DNA of 64,000 nucleotides, taken from the NCBI GenBank assembly GCA_016208685.1, contig JACQXM010000047.1:1-64000 (forward strand), in the 5' to 3' direction. Position numbers and translations under genes: made by a program. This document shows positions 52,300 to 60,432 of this stretch, one piece after another (the stretch's first letter is position 1; each line of letters begins with the position of its first letter). This DNA is from Planctomycetota bacterium (GTDB lineage Bacteria > Planctomycetota > Phycisphaerae > UBA1845). Under the pieces are notes generated by a model. It had not been told where the DNA came from. It saw only the letters and a list, made by a program, of their open reading frames with translations, and searched no databases.

Positions 52300-53783
52300 G
52301 CCAGAGCCTCCGCGTGAATCGCCTGCCCCGCGCCGGGCGCCGTGCACAACGAGCCGCGCGAGGCGGCCGTCGGACCGCGCGCGGCCTCCATGATGGCGGC
52401 CGTCAATGCTCCGAGTTTCGCCAGACACTCCGCCAGCTCGCCGTCGGGCGTGGAGCCGGCGACCACGCCCGCCCCGGCGCGGATCGTCATCCGGCCGCCC
52501 ACGCGCATGGCGCTGCGGATGGTCAGCGCCATGTCCAGCGAGCCGTCGCATCCGATGTAACCCGCGCAGCCCGCATAGAGGTTTCGGGGCGTGGTCTCCA
52601 GTTCGTCGAGCAACTGCATGGCCCGGATCTTCGGGGCCCCGGAAACGGTGCCCGCCGGGAAGGTGGCTCGGATGAGGTCGCCCACATCATGCTCGCCGGC
52701 GAGCATCGCCTCGACGTCGCTGACCAGGTGCATGACGTGCGAATAGCGTTCGACCTGGGCCGGTCGGCGCACGCGCACCGTGCCTGGAACCGCCACCCGC
52801 GCCAGATCATTGCGCGCTAAGTCCACGAGCATGGCGTGTTCCGCCCGCTCTTTCCGCGAAGCGCACAACTCCTGCTCCAGGGCAAGGTCGGTTTCCTCGT
52901 CCGCCCCACGTGGACGGGTGCCGGCGATGGGCCGCAGGGCGGCGCGACGACCCGAAAGGCGGACAGCGGACTCCGGCGACGAGCCTGCCAGACAGACGTC
53001 ACCTAAGTCGAGGAAGAACATGTACGGAGAGGGGTTGATGCGCCGCAGCGCGCGGTAAACCTCGAACATCGGCGGGGCATGGAGCACCTCGACTTCGCGC
53101 GACAGAACCGCCTGGAAGATGTCCCCGGCCGCGATGTGTTCCTGGAGACGCGCCACGCCGCCGCGGTAGTCAGCGTCGCTCATCAGGGCGCGGAACCGAG
53201 GTTCGCCGGCCGGCGGGCCCGACGGCGCATCCGGCCCTGTCAGTGCCGCGAGAACCTGCTCCAAACGCTCGCCCGTTCTGCCGCCGGCCGGGTTCTCGAG
53301 CAACGTATGGTGCAGCCGATGTTGCAGGTGGTCGAAGACAAGCATTTCGCTGACCAGCTCGAACACGAGCGTGGGAGCTACCGGACCGGCAGGGCGCCTG
53401 CCCAGTCGCTCCAGGCGACGGGCGTAGTCGTACGCGATGTATCCCACCAGCCCGCCGAGCAGGTGCGGAGCGGGTGCATCCGCCACGGCCTGGTACCGGC
53501 GTGCGAATCGGATGAGCACGTCGAGGGGGTCGTCCGCGGCCGGTGCCAGTCTGACGGCCGGTCGCTCGCCGGCCGCGCACCAGACGCCGTCGGTGTCGGC
53601 CCAGAGCCGTGCCGCCGCCGCCAGGCCTATGAAGGAGTAGCGGGCGAACCGTTCCCCGCCTTCGACGGATTCCAGCAAGAACCTCGCACCGAGTGGCCGC
53701 AGACGTTGGAATGCGCCCACCGGCGTGGTCAGGTCGCCGGGGCATTCGTGCACCCGGCTTCGATAGGTCTGTTCCGGACTCAT
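52296..53783 (-). CDS. trpE: Anthranilate synthase component I
   Basis: TrpE converts chorismate to anthranilate with TrpG. The 495-residue protein has the N-terminal regulatory part with LLESVEGGERFARYSFIGL, where LLESxxxGE binds feedback Trp in homologues, and the catalytic domain with AGDIFQAVLSREVEV, SPYMFFLDLG, PIAGTRPRGADEETD, AMLVDLARNDLARV and the GTVSGAPKIRAMQLLDELE signature. AGGTG is 5 bases before the ATG. The attenuator just upstream controls it. Confidence 0.96.
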   Translation of the reverse strand: MSPEQTYRSRVHECPGDLTTPVGAFQRLRPLGARFLLESVEGGERFARYSFIGLAAAARLWADTDGVWCAAGERPAVRLAPAADDPLDVLIRFARRYQAVADAPAPHLLGGLVGYIAYDYARRLERLGRRPAGPVAPTLVFELVSEMLVFDHLQHRLHHTLLENPAGGRTGERLEQVLAALTGPDAPSGPPAGEPRFRALMSDADYRGGVARLQEHIAAGDIFQAVLSREVEVLHAPPMFEVYRALRRINPSPYMFFLDLGDVCLAGSSPESAVRLSGRRAALRPIAGTRPRGADEETDLALEQELCASRKERAEHAMLVDLARNDLARVAVPGTVRVRRPAQVERYSHVMHLVSDVEAMLAGEHDVGDLIRATFPAGTVSGAPKIRAMQLLDELETTPRNLYAGCAGYIGCDGSLDMALTIRSAMRVGGRMTIRAGAGVVAGSTPDGELAECLAKLGALTAAIMEAARGPTAASRGSLCTAPGAGQAIHAEALA

Positions 53784-53794
53784 GTGGCACCTGC

Positions 53795-53838
53795 AAAAAA
53801 GAATGACCCGACAGCCGGGACGAACCCGGCGCCGGGTC
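53795..53838 (-). terminator. trp attenuator hairpin with U-tract
   Basis: The transcript can fold GACCCG (53838-53833) with CGGGTC (53810-53805) and GCCGGG with CCCGGC inside it, around a TTCGT loop. Six consecutive U (53800-53795) follow shortly after. This is an intrinsic terminator ending 12 bases before the trpE ATG, so unless blocked it stops transcription before the operon. Confidence 0.85.
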
Positions 53839-53902
53839 TGCTTTGCCCACCGATTGTCAGTTCAGGGAACTACGACGAATGGCTGAGGGCAAACGTGGAC
53901 CC
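53834..53902 (-). promoter_or_regulatory. trp antiterminator pairing
   Basis: Region 2 (GGGTCCACGTTTGCCC, 53902-53887, leader codons 22-27) pairs with region 3 (GGGCAAAGCAGACCC, 53848-53834). TTTGCCC:GGGCAAA forms 7 base pairs and GGGTC:GACCC 5. Region 3 ends in the 5' arm of the terminator, so the two folds exclude each other. GGGCAA in leader codons 3-4 can pair with TTGCCC of region 2, giving the protector fold that favours termination. Confidence 0.8.
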
Positions 53903-53965
53903 AGCGGAGGCATTGCGCCACCACCAACCAAAAGCGGCCCACAAAGTCGAAGTCTTGCCCAACAT
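53870..53965 (-). CDS. trpL: trp operon leader peptide
   Basis: The minus-strand frame from ATG 53965 to TAG 53870-53872 encodes 31 residues. Trp codons fall at 9 and at 14, 15 and 16 in the run GWWWRN. A ribosome stalled there would cover the 5' side of region 2 and free it to pair with region 3, preventing the terminator. The ATG is 8 bases after the -10 hexamer, so it lies at or within about two bases of the transcription start: the leader is probably translated without a Shine-Dalgarno site. Frame, Trp codons, promoter and pairings are all read directly; the mechanism is the established one for trp leaders. Confidence 0.85.
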   Translation of the reverse strand: MLGKTSTLWAAFGWWWRNASAGSTFALSHSS

Positions 53966-53973
53966 CGCGATGC

Positions 53974-54002
53974 AGTATATCGGTAGATGCCGACTGAGTC
54001 AA
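53974..54002 (-). promoter_or_regulatory. trp operon promoter
   Basis: On the minus strand TTGACT (54002-53997) and TATACT (53979-53974) are exactly 17 bases apart, each 5 of 6 to consensus. Transcription should begin near 53967. No TrpR-type palindrome overlaps it that I can recognise. The palindromic repeat at 54010-54110 begins 8 bases upstream of the -35. Confidence 0.75.
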
Positions 54003-54009
54003 CCCTATA

Positions 54010-54110
54010 GCAGCCTGTGGCAGAACCCGTGGCACGGGCTTCCAGCCCGTGGTTTTACGGGCAAGATGCCCGTGCGACCTCGCGTAGGCCGCTTTTCGCC
54101 ACAGGCTGCT
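54010..54110. repeat. REP-like palindrome between the trp promoter and tRNA-Arg
   Basis: A perfect 13-base inverted repeat (AGCAGCCTGTGGC at 54010-54022, GCCACAGGCTGCT at 54098-54110) encloses CACGGGC-TTCCA-GCCCGTG and GGGCAAGATGCCCGTGC. The interior hairpins can also pair GCACGGGC with GCCCGTGC. The ACGGGCTTCCAGCCCGTG core resembles palindromes I recall from other planctomycetes. Confidence 0.65.
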
Positions 54111-54250
54111 CGACGAAGGAGTTCTCCGCGCCCGCGGGAGAGGCGCCTCCGCCGGCCCGCGGGTGGGGTGTACCAATCGGTGCGGCGGGTGTGGGCGCGG
54201 CGCCCGAGCGTTGCCGCACACGAAGGGAACCTCGATCGGTTCGCGATCAC

Positions 54251-54324
54251 TGCGCCCGGCAGGAGTCGAACCTGCGACCCCCGGTTTAGGAAACCGGTGC
54301 TCTATCCTTCTGAGCTACGAGCGC
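54251..54324 (-). tRNA. tRNA-Arg (anticodon CCU)
   Basis: The minus strand folds as a complete cloverleaf of 74 bases: acceptor GCGCTCG with CGGGCGC (one G-U), D arm GCTC...GAGC, anticodon stem CCGGT/ACCGG with loop TTCCTAA, T arm GCAGG-TTCGACT-CCTGC, discriminator A. The anticodon CCU reads AGG, an arginine codon. No CCA is encoded. It lies alone between the trp promoter region and the ketosynthase cluster. Confidence 0.93.
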
Positions 54325-54605
54325 GTCGGCCTGGGCGCGGAACGCCCGAACCCGCGATCCTATGATACGCTTGCACACCGCCCGGTGCACGCGGCGGCCA
54401 CGCTCCTCCAGGGCCTTCCAGTTGTCTTGGTTTCTGTCCCCGAGTGCTTTTTCAACCCCTCGTTTCACGTTGGAAACCAGGGTCTGCGGATCGCAACGAC
54501 GAAAACTGAAAGCCCCTGCACGTTCCTCGAGCCCGGCGTGATGTTCGTGGGGGAGGCGCCCGAGGCAGGGGGACTACGCGCCTGTGCGGCGGGTGTGGGG
54601 CCGCA

Positions 54606-55910
54606 CTACGGTTCGAACGCGCGGATGACCAGGGTATCGTTCTGGCCGCCGAATCCGAAACTGTTGGAAAGCGCCGTGCGTACCGGCATTCGCCGCGCCT
54701 GGTTGGGGATGTAGTCCAGGTCGCAGTTCGGATCAGGCGTGGCGTAATTGATGGTCGGCGGCGCGATGCCGTCGCGGATGGCCAGCACGCAGGTGATCAG
54801 TTCCACGGCTCCGGCGGCGGCGATCAGATGGCCCAGCATGCTCTTGACGCTGCTGACCGGCACCTCGCGTGCCCGCTCCCCGAACACGGCGCGGATGGCC
54901 ATGGTCTCCGTCTTGTCGTTCTCCTCGGTACCCGTGCCGTGGGCGGAGATGTAGTCGATTTCCCGCGGCGTCACGCCGGCCCCGGCCAGAGCGGCTCTCA
55001 TGGCGGCGATGGCTCCGCGTCCTTCTTCGTGGATATCCGTGACGCGAAACGCGTCGGCGGTGGAGCCGTACCCGAGCACCTCGGCGAGAATGCGTGCTCC
55101 GCGAGCCCGGGCATGCTCGAGCTCCTCGAGGATGAGGATTCCGGCGCCTTCACCCAGGACGAAGCCGTCGCGTGAGCGGTCGAAGGGGCGTGAGGCCGTG
55201 GCGTACGAGTCGTTGCGGGTGGATAGGGCCGTAAGACGGTTAAAGCCGGTGACGCCGAGCGGGTGGATCATGCTGTGCGTGCCGCCGGAGATCATCACTT
55301 CCGCGTCGCCGTAGCGGATGACATGCGTGGCCTCGCCGATGGCCTGGGTGCTGGCAGCGCAGGCGGTCAGGGTGTTGAAGCTCGGACCCTGGGCGTTGAA
55401 ACGAACCGCAAGGTGCCCGGCGGCGAGGTTGGGTTCCTGCTCCAGTTCGTGCGTGGGATCCAGCAGACTCAAGGCCGCTTGGGCCCAGCGAATGGTATCC
55501 AGGGGGATGCACGCATTGGCGTCGTTGCGGCAGCCGGCGACCGCCGCGTGCACGAAATGAGTGAAATCCAGCGGACCTTCGCCCCCGCCCAGGTACACAC
55601 CAACACGCGTGGGGTCCAGGCCGGTGTCGTTGCGCAGGCCGGCGTGACGCCAGGCCAGCTCACCGGCGGCCAGGGCGAAGCGCGAGTTGCGACTGGCTCC
55701 TCCATGCGCCTCGGCGCCGGGGCCGAGGAAGTCCTCGAGGCGGAAGCCGCGCACCTCGGCGGAGAAGGTGGTCGGAAAGGTGTGGGCGTCGAACAGCGTC
55801 GTTGGTCCGACGCCGCTCTCCCCGGCGAGCAGGCGCTTCCAGACGCCCTCGATGTCGTGCCCCAGCGGGGTGACCCAACCGATGCCGGTGATGACCACAC
55901 GACGTTCCAT
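54606..55910 (-). CDS. Beta-ketoacyl synthase, catalytically complete (FabF-like)
   Basis: The 434-residue ketosynthase has the thiolase-type active site intact: Cys184 in TACAAST, His324 in SAHGTGTEEND, Lys356 and His361 in SVKSMLGHL. It therefore should extend an acyl chain with malonyl-ACP. An insert of about 15 residues near 150 distinguishes it from FabF. It follows a second, defective ketosynthase by 4 bases and belongs with an ACP and two FabZ-like proteins, so it probably makes a specific acyl chain rather than bulk fatty acids. The product is unknown. Confidence 0.88.
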   Translation of the reverse strand: MERRVVITGIGWVTPLGHDIEGVWKRLLAGESGVGPTTLFDAHTFPTTFSAEVRGFRLEDFLGPGAEAHGGASRNSRFALAAGELAWRHAGLRNDTGLDPTRVGVYLGGGEGPLDFTHFVHAAVAGCRNDANACIPLDTIRWAQAALSLLDPTHELEQEPNLAAGHLAVRFNAQGPSFNTLTACAASTQAIGEATHVIRYGDAEVMISGGTHSMIHPLGVTGFNRLTALSTRNDSYATASRPFDRSRDGFVLGEGAGILILEELEHARARGARILAEVLGYGSTADAFRVTDIHEEGRGAIAAMRAALAGAGVTPREIDYISAHGTGTEENDKTETMAIRAVFGERAREVPVSSVKSMLGHLIAAAGAVELITCVLAIRDGIAPPTINYATPDPNCDLDYIPNQARRMPVRTALSNSFGFGGQNDTLVIRAFEP

Positions 55911-55914
55911 CGCG

Positions 55915-57255
55915 CTACTCCACGAACTTCCGCAAAACGAGGGCGGCATGCTGCCCGCCGGCCAGGGCGTAGGTGTGCGTGACGGCGTGTCGGATCGGGG
56001 CGTCCATGGGGTCGTGATGTGCGAAGCGGAATCGGCAGGCGGCATCGGGCCGATCTGTGCCCTGCGACGGAGGCACCGTGTTTCGGTGCAGGGCCACCGC
56101 GGTGGCGGCAAAGTCCATGGCGCCGCTTCCGGCACCGGCGTTGCCCACGGCGCCGCGAATGCACAGGGCCGGGATCGCCGACAGCCGCTCGCCGAAGGTT
56201 GCGTTCCACCCGGCCATCTCGGAGGCATCCTGCTCCTGCAACCCTACCCCGAAGGGGGCGACCAGGTCGACTTCCGTCGGCGCAATTCCGGCGTCACGCA
56301 GGGCATGTCGCAGTGCCAGGGCAGTGGCACGACCTTCGGGGTCCGGAAGCGAGCGATGGAAGGTGTTGGTCGCGGCCCCGAAGCCGACGAGTTCAGCGTA
56401 GATGCGGGCGCCGCGGGCCCGGGCGTGTTCCAGGGTTTCGAGCATGACCAGTCCGCCGCCTTCGGCGACCACCATGCCGCGACGGTCCGCGGCGAAGGGG
56501 CGGCACGCGGTGTTCGGCGCGGCATTGGCGTCGTAGTTGAGGCGACGCCAGAGCGTGGGGCGGGCGAGCGCCATGGGGTTGATCTTGCTCTCCGCGCCGC
56601 CGCAGATGCACACGTCGGCGTCGCCGCGGGCCACGGTGCGGAACGCCTCGCCGATGGCCAGGTGGCTGGAGGCCTCGCCGCAGGTAATGGTGTTGGACGG
56701 AGCCTGGGCGTCATGAACGATCGTCACGTGGCAGGCGAGCATGTTGGGGAGGAACTTGAGCAGCCACAGGGGCGTGAGGTTGTTCATGCCCTCGACTCCC
56801 CAGGTGGCGAGGCTGAAGCGATCCGGCGCCTCGGCGGCGGTGTTCAGGGCGGCGGAGAGTTCGTTTAGGTCGGCACAGACCAGGCCGGCACCGATGTTGG
56901 CGCCGAAGCGCGTGCTGTCGATGTTCGGCCCGCCCTCGGCTTCGCCGCGCTCCACGATGCACTTGGTGTTCAGACGGGCGTCGCGCACCGCCAGGTAAGC
57001 GCTGACCACCGCGACCATGATGTCGCGCGACATGACCTTGGCGCTCTTGCGATACGCTTTGGGGATGAAGTCGCCAAGCTGGAAGGGCGGGAGCTCGCCG
57101 GCGATCTGCGTCGTGAAGCCACCGGGATCGAACGACTCAATGCGGCGGATGCCGCAGCGTTTTTCGATCAGCGCGTCCCAGAAGGGCTCGATGCCGATCC
57201 CGACGGGTGCGGCTACCCCCAGCCCGGTCACCACGACTCGGCGTTTATCGGCCAT
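55915..57255 (-). CDS. Ketosynthase homologue lacking both catalytic histidines
   Basis: The 446-residue protein has the ketosynthase fold (VVVTGLGVAAPVG, CICGGAESKINP, AEGGGLVMLETLEHARARGARIYAEL) and keeps Cys192 in NTITCGEASSH. The HGTGT region reads APFGVGLQEQ, with Phe335 in place of the first histidine, and the KxxxGH motif reads RGAVGNAG, with Asn372 in place of the second. It should not condense acyl chains by the normal mechanism. Like chain-length factors of type II polyketide synthases it may be a partner subunit of the neighbouring complete enzyme. It overlaps the FabZ-like gene by 11 bases. Confidence 0.85.
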   Translation of the reverse strand: MADKRRVVVTGLGVAAPVGIGIEPFWDALIEKRCGIRRIESFDPGGFTTQIAGELPPFQLGDFIPKAYRKSAKVMSRDIMVAVVSAYLAVRDARLNTKCIVERGEAEGGPNIDSTRFGANIGAGLVCADLNELSAALNTAAEAPDRFSLATWGVEGMNNLTPLWLLKFLPNMLACHVTIVHDAQAPSNTITCGEASSHLAIGEAFRTVARGDADVCICGGAESKINPMALARPTLWRRLNYDANAAPNTACRPFAADRRGMVVAEGGGLVMLETLEHARARGARIYAELVGFGAATNTFHRSLPDPEGRATALALRHALRDAGIAPTEVDLVAPFGVGLQEQDASEMAGWNATFGERLSAIPALCIRGAVGNAGAGSGAMDFAATAVALHRNTVPPSQGTDRPDAACRFRFAHHDPMDAPIRHAVTHTYALAGGQHAALVLRKFVE

Positions 57256-57745
57256 GGAATTCGCCGTCCGTACTCCCGCCCGCGGCCTGGAAGCTCTGGA
57301 GCAGGCTCACAAAGGAACCGCTGAATACGAAATTATGCTCCGGCAGGTCGAGGGGGGACTCCGCCTGGTTGACGTGCGAGAAGATCAGGTCCACCCGGCC
57401 GACCTGCCCGCCGTTCTTCCAGAGCGTGCCGCTGGTGACTCCCGCCCGCTCGTCCAGGGAATCCAACTGTGCGTCGTAGCGCACCTGGTCGCCGGGGTAG
57501 GCGTACGCCTCGATCTCGGCCCGGCGGATTTTCGCCAGGATCACGTTCTCGCGGAACCCTCGCGCTTCGCCGACGAGGATGCCGGCGGTCTGCGCCATGC
57601 CCTCGATCATGAGCGAGGGCGGGAACACCGGATACCCGGGGAAGTGGTCCGCCAGGTAATCCTCCCCCAGGGTGATGTTCTTGACCGCCGAGGCCCGGCG
57701 CCCCGACTCAAAGGCCACGAATGCGTCGATCCACAACCACCGCAT
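57245..57745 (-). CDS. FabZ-like 3-hydroxyacyl-ACP dehydratase (1)
   Basis: The 166-residue protein is a single hotdog domain. The active site region reads DHFPGYPVFPPSLMIEGMAQTAG with His34 and Glu48 in the FabZ positions; the usual PG before the helix is PP. It should dehydrate a 3-hydroxyacyl-ACP. It lies 5 bases after the ACP gene and overlaps the ketosynthase-like gene. Confidence 0.82.
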   Translation of the reverse strand: MRWLWIDAFVAFESGRRASAVKNITLGEDYLADHFPGYPVFPPSLMIEGMAQTAGILVGEARGFRENVILAKIRRAEIEAYAYPGDQVRYDAQLDSLDERAGVTSGTLWKNGGQVGRVDLIFSHVNQAESPLDLPEHNFVFSGSFVSLLQSFQAAGGSTDGEFHGR

Positions 57746-57750
57746 ATCGA

Positions 57751-58149
57751 CTATGCCGCGGCGGCCTGGAGCTTGCCCTCGACGTAGTTCACGATGGTGC
57801 GGACGGTGAACAGATCGGGGACCTTGGCAACAAAGGGGGCCTTCTCAAAGTCGGCGAAATCCGCGTGCGGCATGGCCGCCTTGAGCGTCTCCAGGCCCGC
57901 GGTCGTCATACGGTCGCCGTCAACATACGCGGGGTTGTTGAGTATCTCGTCGGGGAACAACTCTCCCTTGGGTATCTTGATGGCGAAGGCCTTCTCCAGG
58001 CGAAAGACAATATCAAGAAAGTCGATGCTCTCCGCGCCCAGGTCGCCCTGGAGCGTTGCGTCCGGGGAGACGTCCTCCTGCTCGACACCCAACGCGTCGC
58101 TCAACACCTCGCGAACCTTGAGAAAGACGGCATCGTGGCTTGGTGCCAT
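57751..58149 (-). CDS. Acyl carrier protein, longer form
   Basis: The 132-residue protein carries the phosphopantetheine site as DLGAESIDFLD with Ser41 (the usual DSL is ESI). Helix I (AVFLKVREVLSDALGV) and the helices after the site match ACP, but an insert of about 45 residues (about 70-115, GDRMTTAGLETLKAAMPHADF and on) precedes the last helix, making it longer than the standard 80. It is probably dedicated to this cluster. Confidence 0.85.
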   Translation of the reverse strand: MAPSHDAVFLKVREVLSDALGVEQEDVSPDATLQGDLGAESIDFLDIVFRLEKAFAIKIPKGELFPDEILNNPAYVDGDRMTTAGLETLKAAMPHADFADFEKAPFVAKVPDLFTVRTIVNYVEGKLQAAAA

Positions 58150-58174
58150 TCCTTGTAGACCTCCCCAAAACTGG

Positions 58175-58702
58175 TCAGGCGCCGGTTGTGGTCACACGGC
58201 GCTCGCCCGCGCCGGCGGGCGCCGCAGTCGAACCTCTTGGGCGAAGATACGCCCATTTCGCCCGGGCGGCGGCGATCATCCGTTGATCCGCCTCGGCCGT
58301 CGCCTCGCCCCCCGGACCGGTTGAATAATGCACCAGGCCGAAGCGCGCTTTAACGACTTCACGCCGGTCGCAGAATCCCGTTCCGTCGAACTCGCTCCTG
58401 CCGCGCTCCAACGAGCGACAGGCGACCTCCAATCGTAGCAGATTGCCCGGCTTAACAAAGCTCTTGTATGTTACGTTCCTGGCTTCGCGAAGCAAGATCA
58501 CGCTGGAGGCGAAATCCGTGGCGTCACGGACCAGCCAGGCAGCCGCCTCCACGAGCGCCTCGAGCATAAAGACGCCCGGAAGCACCGGGAACGTCGGGAA
58601 GTGGTCGGCCAGGTATTCTTCCGCCAGAGAGACGGCCTTGACCGCCACGATGCGCTGCCCGCGCTGCAAATCCAGCACGCTGTCGATCAGTTCGAACTTC
58701 AT
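58175..58702 (-). CDS. FabZ-like 3-hydroxyacyl-ACP dehydratase (2)
   Basis: The 175-residue hotdog protein has DHFPTFPVLPGVFMLEALVEAAAW, with His34 and Glu48 in FabZ positions and the normal PG. Sequence identity with the other FabZ-like protein is limited, so they may act on different chain lengths or form a heterodimer. The start is ATG 58702 (MKFELID); upstream frame lacks a ribosome site. The preceding S1 gene lies 176 bases upstream in the same direction. Confidence 0.8.
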   Translation of the reverse strand: MKFELIDSVLDLQRGQRIVAVKAVSLAEEYLADHFPTFPVLPGVFMLEALVEAAAWLVRDATDFASSVILLREARNVTYKSFVKPGNLLRLEVACRSLERGRSEFDGTGFCDRREVVKARFGLVHYSTGPGGEATAEADQRMIAAARAKWAYLRPRGSTAAPAGAGERRVTTTGA

Positions 58703-58878
58703 GGCCTTGCCGCCGCTCTCGCCGGCCGCGCCCGCGGCGCAAGCGGCCGACCGCGACGACCAGGCGCCGCCCGAGGGACGTTTTTCGCCGGGTATTGCCC
58801 TGCTCAGCCAGGGCGGAAAACCGCGGCAGCATACGGAAACGCAGCGGAGATGACCAGCGCCCGGCGGCCCCGCGCGGA

Positions 58879-60432
58879 CTACCACTCAAAGTGGCTCGCC
58901 AGGCCGCCGCGAAGCGGCTTCTTACGTTTTGGTTTCCTGGTCGCCGGCACGGCGCCAGCGGGTTCCGGCGCCTCCGCAGCGCTGGGAACCGCTACTTGTT
59001 TGATGCTCAGGGAGATGCGGCGGCTTTCCTTGTCCACGCCCAACACCCGCGCCTCGACCTCCTGCCCCGGCTGGACCACTTCGGAACAGGTCTTCACCCG
59101 CCGGTCCGCCAGCTCCGAGATGTGGATCATCCCTTCGATGCCCGGCGCCAGCTCCACGAAGGCACCGAAATCCGCCAGTCGTGTGACCTTGCCGTGCACG
59201 AGGGACTGCGCCGTAAACGTCTCCAGGACTCCATCCCATGGATCAGTCTGCGCCTGTTTCATGCTCAGGCCGATGCGCCGCTTGGCAGGTTCGACGCGCA
59301 GCACCACGGCATCCACCACGGCGCCGATGCTGACCGCGTCGGCCGGGCGCCGGATGCGCGACCATCCCATTTCGCTGAGCGGAATCAACCCCTCGACGCC
59401 GGGTTCCAGCTCCGCGAAGGCACCGAAGTCCGCGAGGCGCGTGACCCGCACCTTCAGCGACTCCCCCTCGGCGTACCGCTTCTCGACGTCGGTCCAGGGG
59501 TCGGGGAGCGTCTGCTTGAGACCCAGGGAGAGGCGATCACGTTCCGTGTCGATCTTGAGAATCTTGACCTGCACCTGCTGCCCGGGGGTGAGGACATCGC
59601 TGACTTTCTCGACGTTGCTCCAGCTTAGGTCGCGGATGTGGATGAGCCCGTCCACGCCGCCCAGGTCCACAAAAGCGCCGTATTCGGTGATGTTGCCCAC
59701 CACGCCGGGACGCACCTGCCCCACGGCGAGTTCGGCACGCAGCTTCTCCCGCGCCTCGGCCCGTTCCTTCTCTTGCGCCTTGCGGCGGCTCAGTAGTACG
59801 TTCTTGTGGCGACGATCGACCTCCAGCACCTCGCAGCGCACGTTCTGATTGAGCAGCAGCGAGATGTCCTTCATGGGGGCGATATCCACCTGCGAGGCAG
59901 GCATGAAGGCACGGATGCCCCGAAGGTCGACTTCCAGGCCGCCTTTGATGACGCCGGTGACCCGACCTTCGACGATCATGCCCGCGGTCAGGTTGGTCCA
60001 GGTGGCGCGCTGAAGGGCCCCCTTGCGGTTGACAATGAGCAGACCGGAGTCAGCATCGAAGCGATCAACCACCACGTCCACCCGCCGCCCGTGGTCCAGC
60101 ACTTCCTTCTTGCCGAACTGCGAACGGGGAACGACGCCCTGGGTGCGGGCATCGAACTCCAGGAAGATGCCGTCGTTGGAGACGCCCACCACGGTGCCGA
60201 CCAGTTCCGCCCCGGGTTGCAGGGAAAGCGCGGGGGTCATGGCCTCGCCGTGCAGCTCGGCGAGGTCGGCCGGGGCCATGGACGCCATGGCCTCCGCCAC
60301 CTCGCGGTCTAGCTCGCGCATGGCGGTGGCGGCGTCCGCTAAGTCGGCGGGGGGGGCTGGAGTTTCGGGACTGGGGGGCGGCACGGCCCCTTCCTGACTC
60401 GCCGACCGGCCCGGAAAAAGTTCGTCACTCAT
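58879..60432 (-). CDS. rpsA: S1 RNA-binding protein with five S1 domains (RpsA-like)
   Basis: The 517-residue protein has an acidic, proline-rich N-terminus (about 1-70) and five S1 domains, recognisable by GxxVxGxVxxVxxxGxFVDL-type starts (about 73-140, 155-220, 240-310, 325-395 and 413-480). The third and fifth match best (ITEYGAFVDLGGVDGLIHIRDLSW, LADFGAFVELAPGIEGMIHISEL). The C-terminus is lysine-rich. Bacterial S1 helps mRNA bind the 30S ribosome. It may be the first gene of the fatty-acid-like cluster transcript. Confidence 0.85.
   Translation of the reverse strand: MSDELFPGRSASQEGAVPPPSPETPAPPADLADAATAMRELDREVAEAMASMAPADLAELHGEAMTPALSLQPGAELVGTVVGVSNDGIFLEFDARTQGVVPRSQFGKKEVLDHGRRVDVVVDRFDADSGLLIVNRKGALQRATWTNLTAGMIVEGRVTGVIKGGLEVDLRGIRAFMPASQVDIAPMKDISLLLNQNVRCEVLEVDRRHKNVLLSRRKAQEKERAEAREKLRAELAVGQVRPGVVGNITEYGAFVDLGGVDGLIHIRDLSWSNVEKVSDVLTPGQQVQVKILKIDTERDRLSLGLKQTLPDPWTDVEKRYAEGESLKVRVTRLADFGAFAELEPGVEGLIPLSEMGWSRIRRPADAVSIGAVVDAVVLRVEPAKRRIGLSMKQAQTDPWDGVLETFTAQSLVHGKVTRLADFGAFVELAPGIEGMIHISELADRRVKTCSEVVQPGQEVEARVLGVDKESRRISLSIKQVAVPSAAEAPEPAGAVPATRKPKRKKPLRGGLASHFEW

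Noticed and set aside
54286-54468. 60-residue minus-strand frame with charged sequence
   Set aside because: It overlaps the 5' part of tRNA-Arg, has no ribosome site and no recognisable family.
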